NCBI GenBank assembly: GCA_018857735.1
Contig: JABMCL010001092.1
Span: forward strand, 50,881-114,880
DNA: 64,000 nt
From: Alviniconcha marisindica
Taxonomy: Eukaryota; Mollusca; Gastropoda; Provannidae
Direction of reading: 5' to 3'
Shown here: positions 42,601 through 45,375 of the stretch, one piece after another
Numbering within the stretch: the first letter of the stretch is position 1
Layout: the number at the start of each line of letters is the position of its first letter
The notes under the pieces: model-generated
The model's input: the letters and a program-made list of their open reading frames with translations, nothing else
Told to the model about the DNA's origin: nothing
Databases searched by the model: none
Program-made: the position numbers and the translations under genes

Positions 42601-44916
42601 AATCAGCTTTGTGGCCATGAAACTCCCTTTCACTGCTAAAGTGAAAAGGAGTTTTATGGCCACAAAGCTGATTTTACCAGTGTTAAATCGCTAAAGATTC
42701 AGTCTTCTTCATCATCTGTATAGATGATGAGCCACAACATCACAGCCTAGATACAGTTGTTTTGCAGGTGACACCATCCTCTACTATCAAATTTGCAATG
42801 CATCCTCTGCCATCAATTCCAGCAGGGTGATCTAGATGACCTTGAGAAATGAGAAAGAAAATGTAAAATGAACTTCAGTGCTGGCATTTGTCACAAATTT
42901 AATTACCATCTTCAAGAAAAAACAACCAGCCACTATCAGCTACACATTCCACACACCCTTAGAGCAAACAGCGCAAAATACTTCATATGTTAAGCTAGCA
43001 AAAGACTGCCTATGCTTAAAAATATCTGCAAAGGTAAACAAGGTAAACAAAGGTAAACCTTCATGTACAAGGCATCAATGTTCACACCAACTGCTTCAAA
43101 GGAAGGCCTCATCCAACCCATAACAGTGTGCTGTCCAACAGTCTTGGTGTCAGACTATCTGGAACCCAGAAGAGAGCTGCCAGGTAGACCATGCAGGATT
43201 TCAGCCCCACATTGAGGGCTGGGTAAGCGCCCCCACCCCCACCTTAGCTTACTACAGAAAAAAAGGACAAGAAAGATGCAACCGTGCCATGCTAGACTCT
43301 GGCATCAGCAAAAGTGATGGCAGAACTTACAGCACTGGCTATTTCTTTAGCTGTGCACAACACTAAATGTATGCTATGAGGAATAGCCTGCCCCCCTTCA
43401 TAAAAATTACCCTGAAAGTCATCACTCTCTTTAGTTGTAGACATTCATGCTGGTTTTGGTTATCATGATCCATTTTATGAATAACCGGAAGAGTGAGAGA
43501 GAAGTGAATGAAATATTTCTTGTTTTGAATGCAAGTATTTGCACTTTTTTAAAAATGTTTGCTGGTGGTAGCGTTTGTTGCGCTTAGTGACAAAACGTGT
43601 CCAATTTGATGCACTGCCAGCATGTTTTGTCACTCCGGCACGTTTTTTCACACTATGTAGTGACAAAACGTGCCAAAAGGTCCACTCGCTGCACGTTTTG
43701 TCACCCCTTCGCCAGCAACACTATAATCTGTCTTTCCCTTCCCTCGTGTGTGTGGGCGTGCACGCGCACGTGTATGTGTTTGTGTGTGCCTGTGCACACG
43801 TGTGGTTGCGAGCACACGCGCGCGCACGTTTGTGTGTGTGTTGATGTGCATTGTGTTTATTATCCCCGCCTCAGTCAGCGCTAAACTGAAATTCTGTATT
43901 GCTTTGTGTATATATATATACAGACTACGAGGCTACTGCTGCCCGTAGCTCTGTAAGCTGTGTGAAATATGACTATAGATACAGAGACTGGGTGAAAATG
44001 TGGTTCGATTGTGTGTTGTGGATGTCCTTGTTTGATTGAATGGCTGGTATGGTTTGATAGGGTAAAAGGTAACGCAAACGTAGACTGACTTTAGGTGTGG
44101 TGTTTCATTCCATGCAGAGTCTTGTACATTTTGTAGCATAATATGTGCCTAACATGTTTTTTTCTCCCTCTCTCTCTCTCCCTCCCTCATTTTCTCTCTT
44201 TCTCTCTCACTCTCGCTCTTTCTCTCGCTACCTCTCTCTCTCTCTTTCTGACTTTTTTTCTTCTGTCTGTCTCTCTTTCTCTCTCTCTCTCTCTCTCTTC
44301 TCCTTCTGTCTTTCGTTCTTTCCTGTGTGTGTCTCTCCCCCACCCTCATTCTGTCTCACACATTCTCACTATCGCCCTCTCTCTGTATCTCTCTCTGACT
44401 TTCTCTCTTTCCTTCTCTGTCTGTCTCTCTTTGACGCACGCGCGCGCGTGCACACACACACACACACACCTGTCTCTGTCTCTCTTTCTCTTTTCCTTAT
44501 GTCTCACATTCGTTCTCTCTCTCACTATTGCTCTCTCTGACTTTCTTTCCTTCTCTGTCTGTCTCTCTCTCTTTGACGCGTGCACACACTCACACACACA
44601 CACACACACAATATCAGGTGTACTGATATCCAAGTGAAAAAAAGGTGCAATGCCTGCACGATTTGTCACTACCTTGTTAGTGACAAAACGTGCAGGCATC
44701 GCTGCACGTATTGTCACCTTAGTGACAAAACGTGCTGTAGTGACAAAACGTGCCGCAACAGCATTTTTTGTTTTGTTGTGATATTTTTGTGTTGTTGGGT
44801 GTGGCCTTGGGGGAGGATTTGTTGTTTTGTTTTAATGACTAATTTTTTTATGAACTTTTCTTCTTTACAGAGTTCATGGACGGCAGAAGTTGGAAAAGTG
44901 TTTGCAAAAGAGATGA
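123..44916 (+). CDS. NCDN: Neurochondrin (norbin), 12 exons, 5' end outside the window
   Basis: Join 123-292, 2467-2664, 3475-3593, 10287-11594, 13386-13539, 16772-16892, 23574-23663, 29868-30023, 36220-36318, 36999-37082, 41181-41298, 44871-44916. Every junction has ag/gt borders and matching phase (introns 0,0,2,2,0,1,1,1,1,1,2), giving one open frame that ends in TGA. From memory of the vertebrate protein, SKFLQLVLSLTCVEVRVAV matches its SKFLALLVNLACVEVRLAL, VVVASVRMVAA...LPFLLKL matches FVFASVRILGA...LPFLVRY, and the tail GRQKLEKCLQKR matches YRMAALEQCLSEP. Neurochondrin is a cytosolic all-helical (armadillo-like) protein of neurons; in vertebrates it modulates CaMKII and mGluR5 signalling and neurite outgrowth. 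Minus exon 4's insert, the coded length (about 455 aa) fits the C-terminal 60% of the ~730-aa family. Odd points are the large insert in exon 4 and the extra 28 residues from exon 10. Confidence 0.93.
293..2466 (+). other. Intron between exons A and B
   Basis: AT-rich intron. It contains one LINE/SINE 3'-end fragment at 1095-1215, a C-rich tract near 978-1010 and an A-run near 2066-2075. I see no RNA gene or further coding match. Confidence 0.7.
1095..1215 (-). repeat. LINE/SINE 3'-end fragment with (ATT)n tail
   Basis: The + strand starts with aataataataat, then tagataacttttatatagc. Nearly the same start is found at 29427 and, more loosely, at 2842, 4029, 15548, 27390 and 40664. On the minus strand this reads as a retroposon 3' end closing in an ATT microsatellite, as in CR1/L2-type elements and SINEs that borrow their tails. 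Confidence 0.55.
2467..2664 (+). CDS. NCDN: Neurochondrin exon B
   Basis: Acceptor ttttgaacag/ctccaa, donor gacatt/gtgagt, 66 full codons (phase 0 at both ends). The product is helical and Cys/Leu-rich (CCYYNLLEVMLDFLCHHD, then HDAILSASNGIFYLLMQ), aligning with the vertebrate stretch that contains ACYALMELG and KEAIGAVIHYLLQ. The open frame extends 5' of the acceptor, but that part is intronic because the splice joins cleanly to the previous exon. Confidence 0.9.
2665..3474 (+). other. Intron between exons B and C
   Basis: Short intron holding a weak copy of the retroposon 3' end at about 2842-2910 (ttttatatagcgctattctc) and otherwise unassigned sequence. Confidence 0.65.
2842..2910 (-). repeat. 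Retroposon 3'-end fragment
   Basis: gattgcttttatatagcgct followed by ctccactt repeats the core at 1110 and 29440. The ATT tail is decayed to gatgaggatgatt. Confidence 0.45.
3475..3593 (+). CDS. NCDN: Neurochondrin exon C
   Basis: Acceptor ttgttttag/ccaata, donor aagctctg/gtcagt, 39 codons plus two bases. VVVASVRMVAAVMCQ and VICVLPFLLKL match the vertebrate FVFASVRILGAWLAE and VCQLLPFLVRY. The two leftover bases (tg) plus the first base of exon 10287 make a Cys codon. Confidence 0.92.
4029..4360 (-). mobile_element. LINE 3' fragment (CR1/L2-like C-terminus)
   Basis: Plus strand begins aataataataatgtacattt. At the other end, the minus strand reads SSFKAKLKTFLFSQYF-like codons (about 4300-4350), the usual last residues of CR1/L2-type ORF2 (compare KANSRHFSSQNIS at 27660-27700). 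A T-run (4160-4175) and CA/CACT repeats (4195-4250) interrupt it. Confidence 0.6.
5193..5225 (+). repeat. Poly-C tract
   Basis: Run of C with two interrupting A. No further structure. Confidence 0.9.
5794..6558. mobile_element. Insertion flanked by a 14-bp direct repeat
   Basis: ttgcagaatatgtt is present at 5794-5807 and 6545-6558 and only once, in diverged form, at the matching point of the uninterrupted family-Z copy near 30888. The inserted 737 bp hold a (CA)n run (5895-5943), a C-run (5970-5985) and no long frame. A target-site duplication of this length suggests a LINE- or SINE-mobilised insert. Confidence 0.6.
5895..5943 (+). repeat. (CA)n microsatellite
   Basis: About 24 uninterrupted dinucleotides inside the inserted segment. 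Confidence 0.97.
6514..6675. repeat. Foldback with perfect 33-bp arms
   Basis: gcagtttcctgctttcttca at 6514 begins a 33-base arm (6514-6546) that is exactly reverse-complementary to 6643-6675; the loop is 96 bases. It straddles the 3' edge of the insertion at 5808-6544. Confidence 0.85.
7484..7700 (+). mobile_element. tRNA-Cys-like SINE
   Basis: The head resembles a tRNA: A box tagtgtagtgg (7491-7501), anticodon-arm-like ttggactgcaggtcag with GCA (Cys) and B box ggtttgaatc (7535-7544). Body and tail follow, ending around 7700. Both Pol III promoter boxes are near consensus. A free tRNA gene is unlikely because no 3' acceptor strand pairs with the start. Confidence 0.78.
8263..8312 (+). repeat. 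Retroposon tail, TGACTGGGCATAAAACACCAA type
   Basis: Same tail as 21825-21892 (ggttgactgggcataaaaca), here without a recognisable body upstream. Confidence 0.6.
8603..8662 (+). repeat. Two tandem 30-bp units
   Basis: ccaaaatgatcaggaatcat... is repeated once without mismatch, within the possible decayed ORF1. Confidence 0.95.
9195..9530 (+). mobile_element. LINE ORF2 C-terminal fragment (CR1/L2-like)
   Basis: Open frame whose product has the hallmark end of CR1/L2-type ORF2: HFKVLLLCFKSLNDSGPEYI, then LYTPSRQLQYSSD, then SAWNQLPPTIRHGNSFQSFK. The reverse transcriptase upstream is missing, consistent with 5' truncation. Confidence 0.8.
9640..10125 (-). mobile_element. LINE reverse-transcriptase fragment
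   Basis: Minus strand from 10125: DESCPLIKFADDTELVGKIS (the FADD is the catalytic RT motif), then ENFVNWSDKKYLYLNVSKTK, then DKYLGVVVFDSKLN. The coding match decays near 9830. The same family lies on + at 57560-59100. The fragment stops at the start of a 94-bp hairpin. Confidence 0.82.
10134..10227. repeat. 94-bp near-perfect hairpin
   Basis: Arms 10134-10178 and 10183-10227 pair with two mismatches around a 4-base loop (gact). It begins acagaactaatttcctg and sits 60 bases before the giant neurochondrin exon. It could be a foldback mini-element or a repair-made palindrome; there is no evidence that it is an RNA gene. Confidence 0.9.
10287..11594 (+). CDS. NCDN: Neurochondrin giant exon with disordered insert
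   Basis: Acceptor gtttatttcag/taaagtgg, donor atcaa/gtaagt, 435 codons plus two bases with no stop: the longest open frame in the window. The first ~12 residues (KVEVGLLSECW) and the last ~25 (FDSLLKLMHCRWEVPQ...LEVIK) look helical and flank the family's conserved core. Between them lie about 390 residues rich in Ser, Asp, Glu, Lys, Thr and Gly, with few aliphatic residues. Short Trp/Phe motifs recur in it: DRMWRLKIK, SLWGGD, NMFWKPDTRK, DLWRGAKPKTRK. In vertebrates the same point is a loop of about 40 residues as I remember it. The insert is probably an intrinsically disordered region carrying linear binding motifs; its partner cannot be told from sequence. Confidence 0.9.
11795..11925 (+). 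repeat. Family-Y dispersed repeat
   Basis: ctctggtggagtttatgtac, then acgcatgcc, then ttaccgtaggtgactcgg, then gtctttgttg and ttaactccctt. The same order of words recurs at 15985, 23785, 29575 (inverted), 29665 and 39980. No coding content. Confidence 0.8.
12380..12985 (+). repeat. Family-X dispersed repeat
   Basis: Word order shared with copies at 13680, 24545 and 45370: cctagtcct..gctctgtctgt, tttttctgctaatggtcca, gagcagctaggaga, tatgtgcagcttgctgccat, ggcactgg.atttgccatta, tctggtgtcagtaaattag, tttgtgtttgatgtt, gtcctgaggtgatcc, acattaaattccagttact. About 600 bp, no open frame, so non-autonomous. Confidence 0.85.
13386..13539 (+). CDS. NCDN: Neurochondrin exon E
   Basis: Acceptor tttgcatag/atggct, donor gagcag/gtttgt. 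One base completes a Lys codon with the preceding exon, then 51 codons follow. LMPAFHFICQDDETRQVFVE followed by GYDALIQFLLQ matches the vertebrate [20 protein letters not shown]...SLLCKYFLQQ. The in-frame atg next to the acceptor is not a start: the reading comes through from exon 10287-11594. Confidence 0.92.
13680..14380 (+). repeat. Family-X dispersed repeat with (TA)n expansion
   Basis: Starts near cgaaggaaggccatggatgt and ends at aaaatccaattacttact. Same word order as 12380-12985, so the two copies lie about 0.7 kb apart on either side of exon E. A (TA)n block at about 14213-14281 replaces the short TA run seen in the sister copy. Confidence 0.85.
14394..14452 (+). repeat. (CA)n microsatellite with CCA interruptions
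   Basis: Two CA blocks separated by accacacaccaca, directly after family X. Confidence 0.95.
15548..15660 (-). repeat. Retroposon 3'-end fragment with (ATT)n tail
   Basis: gataataataataatgaatt then tatttataatgcacctgtcc and gagctccaagcacagtacag, typical of a CR1/L2-type or SINE end read on the minus strand. Confidence 0.6.
15890..16110 (+). repeat. Diverged family-Y repeat
   Basis: Upstream words (gtgcctgaaatg, cagctgtgtcgacaaa) recur at 46090-46130; the core (tttagtggagttttatgtac, accaggtgacagtgactg) matches family Y with many changes. Confidence 0.6.
16772..16892 (+). CDS. NCDN: Neurochondrin exon F
   Basis: Acceptor cttttttccag/gtgttg, donor gaactag/gtgagt, 40 codons plus one base. VLACDVLKVLLQLVMLDE and FKVLMELALATVPEL align with the vertebrate VEIGLQTCCHIFLNLVV and FTSLMNTLMTSLPAL. 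The single leftover g begins the Gly codon finished by the next exon. Confidence 0.92.
17690..18290 (+). mobile_element. LINE reverse-transcriptase relic
   Basis: Frame at 18013-18264 reads LQDSYNRVLFKFLFMQL, then LPQGFPHLPVFYVYTKGLAD, close to the RT motif set [Asp/Glu-x-x-Tyr-Asn-Arg-Val] and GLPQGSPLSPVLYNVYTKGL of an invertebrate LINE as I recall it; a frameshifted ADD-like codon set follows near 18257. The motif 5' Asp is lost or mutated and several frames are needed, so it is dead. Confidence 0.6.
18830..18890 (+). repeat. Short family-X fragment
   Basis: gatagttgggaggtggtatg then tgcagcttgccgccatatgg matches the middle of family X. Confidence 0.6.
19540..20050 (+). repeat. Family-X 3' half joined to a GT-rich repeat
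   Basis: tctggtgtcaataaattaga, ggggtaatactaaagggact, attggctttgtggactgact and gtcctgagatgacc identify family X. Downstream, gtgcaatttaggggtg.. and gttgcaccctcctgatc reappear inverted at 22550-22640, ending in a (GT)n run at about 20031-20048. Confidence 0.75.
20357..21450 (+). mobile_element. LINE relic with RNase H domain, interrupted
   Basis: Pieces in order: YCCVFKPEDIKLFEEYEFKI (20511-20570), NPEIYKQFYVQLITKYP (20705-20755), LRAILLALKRVYCSRG (20840-20890), then after an interruption IVFIWVPGHVGIRGN and LAAGSAAKDAL (21210-21290). The last part is the RNase H end (WVPGHxGxxGNxxAD), with the catalytic Asp replaced by Gly (LAAG). Such an RNase H tail is found in I/Jockey-like LINEs. A GT-rich repeat (20983-21185) splits the domain. 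Confidence 0.72.
20983..21185 (+). repeat. Family-W GT-rich repeat, + copy
   Basis: tgcattgtgtgtg... then atgtgggtgggtgtgcatgt, tactatgctgcagtgcatca, agtatgtgcctgttgatgtt and ggcaccaccagtcagtgtag. It is reverse-complementary to 22262-22480. Confidence 0.88.
21825..21892 (+). repeat. Retroposon tail, TGACTGGGCATAAAACACCAA type
   Basis: ggttgactgggcataaaaca then ccaaattacttatttactta. The same tail stands at 8263-8312 and, slightly changed, at 39265-39302; it looks like the 3' end of a SINE or family X. Confidence 0.65.
21959..22104 (+). repeat. (CT)n-(CA)n-(TA)n compound microsatellite
   Basis: CT block to about 22035, CA block to about 22090, then TA. Purely simple sequence; the open frames across it are not genes. 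Confidence 0.97.
22262..22742 (-). repeat. Family W plus X 3' half, inverted copy
   Basis: Reverse complement of 20983-21185 (22262-22480) followed directly by the reverse complement of 19735-20050 (about 22450-22742). Here the two blocks are continuous through one CA run, whereas on the left they are separated by about 0.93 kb of LINE sequence. Confidence 0.82.
22853..23215 (+). repeat. 28-bp minisatellite, about 13 copies
   Basis: Unit near cttctctgagagagtgtgca then gtagctgt, with gccgt/gctat variants. Since 28 is not a multiple of three and the frame drifts, it is not a protein repeat. Confidence 0.95.
23574..23663 (+). CDS. NCDN: Neurochondrin exon G
   Basis: Acceptor gtctgtgtag/gtgaca, donor agcagct/gtaagt, 90 nt with phase 1 at both ends. 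It encodes RVYIYKGFLIAVGLALTQAQ, corresponding to the vertebrate helix RLLLAANVATLGLLMARLL. Its length is divisible by three and its end phases match, so skipping would keep frame, but it is a core helix. Confidence 0.86.
23785..23915 (+). repeat. Family-Y dispersed repeat
   Basis: caggtggagtttatgtacct, cacatgccaggtgagagtta and ccgtaggtgactccagtctt, then aattaactcctttgtatgtt. Confidence 0.85.
24545..24840 (+). repeat. Family-X 5' half
   Basis: cgaagggaggccagggatgt, ggaatctcaagactgtcatt, ctgctaagggtccattctcc, gagcagctaggagatgatag and ggtatttgccattatgtatt. It stops where the LINE at 24858 begins. Confidence 0.82.
24858..27390 (+). mobile_element. CR1/L2-like LINE A, degraded (5' part)
   Basis: Endonuclease start (IVDNKLDALILTETWLLEGG), GDF motif (VIIGDFSLHFD, 25272-25300), linker (SAPWINDNIHAAKQELRHAE), RT motifs (NYRPVSNLLFLSKLLERVVD, AYRQNHSTETALLYI, LDLSTAFDTVDHSILLERL, VPLGSVFGPMLF), then EAWMDSNTLKLNSDKTEALI, LKNLGVVLG and YKLATLAFRYFDGTLPSYLS. 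The YADD region is missing or shifted near 26740-26800 and stops interrupt (for example before LDQNMLKNYRP). The C-terminal tail resumes at 28735 after an inserted LINE. Confidence 0.9.
27390..28740 (-). mobile_element. CR1/L2-like LINE B, inserted in LINE A
   Basis: Minus strand from 28740: FDTIDHQILLSSLETVLGI, VPQGSVLGPVLFVLYTTPLL, QLFADDTQLQKS (catalytic FADD intact), MCNNQLNEDKTDAIFF, frameshift, KVRNLGYILDSNLTMKQHV, then C-terminal GFRTFSRFSPHIWKNLPQDI and SSQNIS, ending in an ATT tail at 27390-27404. It is 5' truncated within RT. The upstream end butts onto the tail of LINE A. Confidence 0.88.
27565..27611 (+). repeat. (CA)n microsatellite in LINE B
   Basis: cgcgcgcaca then about 15 CA units, in the 3' UTR of LINE B. 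Confidence 0.95.
28735..28935 (+). mobile_element. LINE A, displaced C-terminal tail
   Basis: RRSLQFSSDKLLSVPC, then NAGARSFQYQVPCVWNSI and a shifted KMHLFCAAAF: the normal continuation of YLSHCLSS at 27375 in CR1/L2-type ORF2. About 1.35 kb of minus-strand LINE lies between the two parts. Confidence 0.82.
28941..29110 (+). repeat. Poly-G run and GT/G-rich tract
   Basis: G-run at 28941-28962, then gtggggggg, gggtgggtgggg and gtgggtgggtgg. It could form G-quadruplexes; no coding signal. Confidence 0.85.
29320..29515 (+). repeat. Partial family X carrying an (ATT)n retroposon end
   Basis: ggtatcagtaaataatgcat and taaagggactaaatctttga belong to family X. Between them, 29427-29480 is the aataataataatagataact retroposon end also seen at 1098. 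Confidence 0.65.
29575..29815. repeat. Family-Y foldback (inverted pair)
   Basis: Minus-oriented Y end (29575-29660: acacaagggagttaattagc, gtacaacaacaaagacctga) faces a + oriented Y copy (29665-29815). Arms of about 80 bases share atcaacacacaagggagtta and acaaagacctgagt..; the loop is the remaining Y core. Confidence 0.85.
29868..30023 (+). CDS. NCDN: Neurochondrin exon H
   Basis: Acceptor gattttcag/actttc, donor cttgagt/gtaagt, 156 nt with phase 1 at both ends. FMHSAVVYMCQAPTG and LTKYWHDILDVWVLSLE match the vertebrate FFAAAILFLSQSHVA and YEGIWADLQELWFLGMQ. The acceptor lies about 50 bases after a foldback formed by two family-Y repeat copies. Confidence 0.91.
30185..30730 (+). mobile_element. 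LINE ORF2 C-terminal relic with internal duplication
   Basis: MAIGGTFVTLPNCVKKLGVI (about 30270-30330) is the post-RT NLGVxxD block; next come LRIDYCNSLLSGSAQYL and DHIFLHLTSLPWRPTDS, all typical of CR1/L2-type ORF2. The last block appears twice because of the 78-bp duplication at 30550-30706. Confidence 0.75.
30550..30706 (+). repeat. 78-bp tandem duplication
   Basis: gttcccaaaactgatcatat... to ...aaatacagtaca is present twice in a row with one substitution (tctccc/tttccc), implying a recent local event. Confidence 0.95.
30800..31010 (+). repeat. Family-Z dispersed repeat, uninterrupted copy
   Basis: caagtaaacatcaacacact, ttaccaagaccatttatatg, gattgacacttcacactcac and aagattttgttaatatctag; partner of 5700-6690. 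Confidence 0.75.
31095..31290 (+). repeat. Family-V dispersed repeat, + copy
   Basis: gggattggcccatacagatt, tctgtagcattaatttctgc and aaattggggatctcccc; reverse-complementary counterpart at 56975-57150. Confidence 0.7.
32322..33389. mobile_element. Non-autonomous DNA transposon with TIRs and TA target site
   Basis: The left end GGGTGCCATAGGGGAAATTA (32324) and the reverse complement of the right end GGGTGGCCTGGGGGAAATTT (33387 backward) agree at most positions, continuing to GTCCA on both sides. TA stands on either side (32322-32323, 33388-33389). Further ttccccca words lie inside both halves (for example 32920-32945, 33345-33352). There is no transposase frame. TA duplication and inverted ends fit Tc1/mariner-like mobilisation, though the superfamily is an inference. 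Confidence 0.68.
33740..33853 (+). repeat. Tandem duplication, about 60-bp unit
   Basis: agtttagcctccaaaggaga then ttcctttaatg.ataattaa and atgaagt are repeated with few changes. Confidence 0.9.
34658..35817 (-). mobile_element. Candidate solo LTR
   Basis: GTAATG at 34658-34663 and 35812-35817 frames 1,148 bp that on the minus strand begin TGTACTATTAGC and end ...CTACCACTCCACAC. On the minus strand a TATA-like tttttatagcc (near 35505) and an AATAAA about 90 bases before the 3' end (near 34750) are placed as in an LTR. Base composition differs from the neighbouring intron and no internal gag/pol is seen. A 150-bp piece of the same sequence is at 46470-46617 on +. The 3' terminal AC instead of CA, and a second GTAATG at 35901, leave the exact border open. 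Confidence 0.55.
36220..36318 (+). CDS. NCDN: Neurochondrin exon I
   Basis: Acceptor attgtgtttcag/tgctga, donor taccaag/gtgaaa, 99 nt with phase 1 at both ends. LTSLVSQFPGIIDLFLELEF then ATRILLQYQ corresponds to the vertebrate CVPLLPWLAPAALRSRW and ELLQLLG. The previous exon's leftover t plus tg makes a Leu codon. Confidence 0.88.
36319..36998 (+). other. Intron between exons I and J
   Basis: No repeat family recognised except the hairpin at 36854-36916. Confidence 0.65.
36854..36916. repeat. Hairpin with 23-bp arms before exon J
   Basis: Arms 36854-36876 (aatgggacagtacaaaacat..) and 36894-36916 pair with one mismatch; the loop is 17 bases. It ends 82 bases before the exon J acceptor. Confidence 0.92.
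36999..37082 (+). CDS. NCDN: Neurochondrin exon J, candidate cassette exon
   Basis: Acceptor tttttttag/agaact, donor ttggaaa/gtgtgt, 84 nt with phase 1 at both ends. It encodes a 28-residue acidic helical segment (DEMEAVVVDSLRGLLLEISA). The frame closes two codons beyond the donor (gtg tga), so using it without splicing would end the protein here. I cannot place these residues in the vertebrate protein, where the flanking exons seem to join directly, so it may be lineage-specific or alternatively used. Skipping it would keep frame and change one residue at the joint (Arg to Gly). Confidence 0.68.
37322..37451. repeat. 130-bp foldback after exon J
   Basis: Outer arms 37322-37340 (tcaaaacacacaaaaggtt) and 37433-37451 are perfect; an inner stem is formed by acacaaaacatg (37374-37385) and catgttttgtgt (37394-37405). 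Confidence 0.88.
37690..37865 (-). mobile_element. tRNA-like SINE, minus strand
   Basis: Minus strand from 37865: gccagattggcctcacggta (A-box-like), then taaggagagggacctcggtt and caatac (B-box-like GGTTCAATA), then a body in which ggtgtgtggacactgttttg is readable. A diverged tRNA-derived head is likely; the tail is not clear. Confidence 0.55.
38300..38982. repeat. Large inverted repeat, arms about 200-240 bp
   Basis: Left arm 38300-38537 (attaattgttgagacaatct, gaagacctcaaacagagtaa, ggcacaatgttttcttaatg, gttctgtggatgggacagcg) is mirrored at 38785-38982, with small gaps such as taggtgcctcagtcctccc only on the left. The spacer is about 245 bp. No coding content found. Confidence 0.88.
39040..39545 (-). 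repeat. Family-X dispersed repeat, minus copy
   Basis: ataaggctaggacattggga, atctaattgataccagatta, ggcagcaagctgcacatacc and cagccctggtattccagaca are family-X words reversed. A short tail segment (39265-39305, acttactt repeats) interrupts it. Confidence 0.82.
39590..39790 (+). repeat. GA-rich repeat (gagagtgagataatgagacag)
   Basis: Imperfect units of about 40 bases around agagtgagataatgagacag recur four to five times. Long minus-strand frames across it are Ser/Leu-rich and follow from the repeat, not from a gene. Confidence 0.8.
39980..40115 (+). repeat. Family-Y dispersed repeat
   Basis: cttgtatgctcacatgccag, tgtaggcaactcaggtcttt and gcactaattaacttctttgt. Confidence 0.78.
40664..40745 (-). 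repeat. Retroposon 3'-end fragment
   Basis: ataataataatacaaaatgt, then gcaattctgagcactttaca; same class of (ATT)n end as 1098 and 15548. Confidence 0.5.
41181..41298 (+). CDS. NCDN: Neurochondrin exon K
   Basis: Acceptor gtgtctttag/gaagca, donor cttgcaag/gtaaca, 118 nt. IDTEDIPVVIDFLETLVLAD then MILRKNRGIELA corresponds to the vertebrate [20 protein letters not shown] and AMRLQAGEEVA. Two leftover bases (ag) complete Arg with the last exon. Confidence 0.9.
42582..42692. repeat. 111-bp hairpin with ~52-bp arms
   Basis: 42582-42634 pairs with 42640-42692 around gctaa. Mismatches are few (for example ggcaaaatc/ggtaaaatc). The core aaaatcagctttgtggccat is exact on both sides. Confidence 0.92.
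42700..43440 (+). mobile_element. LINE ORF2 relic (post-RT region)
   Basis: Frame-broken matches to a common LINE pattern: FIICIDDE (42713-42733), DTILYYQICNAS after a shift, then KKQPATISYTFHTPLEQTAQ (42920-42980), GTQKRAAR (43160-43185) and NSLPPFIKI (43385-43410). RT C-terminus and thumb only; many stops. Confidence 0.65.
43586..43705. repeat. Array of AGTGACAAAACGTGC motifs in alternating orientation
   Basis: Sense at 43586 (agtgacaaaacgtgt) and 43659; inverted at 43620, 43638 (decayed) and 43691 (gcacgttttgtcacc). A sister array is at 44656-44753. Confidence 0.9.
43745..43850 (+). repeat. GT/GC-rich alternating tract
   Basis: Alternating purine-pyrimidine sequence (gtgcacgcgcacgtgtatgt, acacgcgcgcgcacg), prone to Z-DNA. 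No gene. Confidence 0.85.
44160..44610 (+). repeat. CT-rich microsatellite block with CA runs
   Basis: Repeated ctctctgtctct words with two gacgcacgcgcgcgcgtgca / gacgcgtgcacac + CA sub-blocks about 140 bases apart, hinting at a larger repeated unit. The long Ser/Leu frames here are simple-sequence artefacts. Confidence 0.92.
44656..44753. repeat. Second array of AGTGACAAAACGTGC motifs
   Basis: Inverted copies at 44656 and 44704, sense copies at 44679, 44721 and 44739. 44651-44700 alone makes a hairpin with 22-bp arms (one mismatch). It lies about 120 bases before the last exon. Confidence 0.92.
44871..44916 (+). CDS. NCDN: Neurochondrin terminal exon
   Basis: Acceptor tttcttctttacag/agttca. 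One base completes Arg, then VHGRQKLEKCLQKR and TGA. The spacing and the Leu-Glu-x-Cys-Leu pattern match the vertebrate end SHYRMAALEQCLSEP. The coding part is only 46 nt, and the 3' UTR presumably follows in the same exon. Confidence 0.88.
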
Positions 44917-45174
44917 GGAAACAGCTGTTAAACCAGTGACCAATCAATGCATGTCCAAGCCTTTATATTATTGTTTCATCAAACCATTTTTCTTGAATGA
45001 AATCAAAGAACAATATGACAAAGCTGCACTTGATTGCTGTAAAAAAGCGGAAATGACCCGTAAACTACTAATGTACATTAGTACAAAATAAGATTTGTAT
45101 AGTGCATTGTTTAACTTGCAAGAATCATTTTGGCAATTTTATTAACAGTGCTTGTGTTAAACAATTAGTGACCA

Positions 45175-45180
45175 ATTAAA
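45175..45180 (+). promoter_or_regulatory. Possible poly(A) signal ATTAAA of NCDN
   Basis: This is the common variant hexamer ATTAAA, about 260 bases after the neurochondrin stop in AT-rich sequence and before the next repeats begin. Short 3' UTRs of this size are normal, but the hexamer occurs often by chance, so this is only a candidate. Confidence 0.3.
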
Positions 45181-45249
45181 TTTACATAGCTCCTTTTTCT
45201 TCTTTTTTTATAAATACAAGAAGCTTAAAAATTCAGATTTATTCAGAAA

Positions 45250-45375
45250 GTGTGTTATTGAGTGTGCCTCAAATGGCGGGTGGGCATTTGTCTTATGTAT
45301 TCGCTGCCATGTGAGAGTTGCTACAGCAACTTGGTTTTTGTTGCAACCTGATCCCTTGTTCATTGATCCTGCATG
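45250..45375 (+). repeat. Diverged family-Y-like fragment
   Basis: gtgtgcctcaaatggcgggt, cgctgccatgtgagagttgc and gttcattgatcctgcatg keep the Y order but are strongly diverged. Confidence 0.45.

Larger units (their letters stand above)
41299..44870 (+). other. Last intron
   Basis: Contains a 111-bp hairpin, a LINE relic (42700-43440), two arrays of the GTGACAAAACGTGC motif enclosing GT- and CT-rich sequence, and unassigned AT-rich sequence at 41300-42580. Confidence 0.7.

Noticed and set aside
44143..44637. 164-codon frame on + and matching frames on other strands
   Set aside because: CT-rich microsatellite; no start context, no non-repetitive residues.
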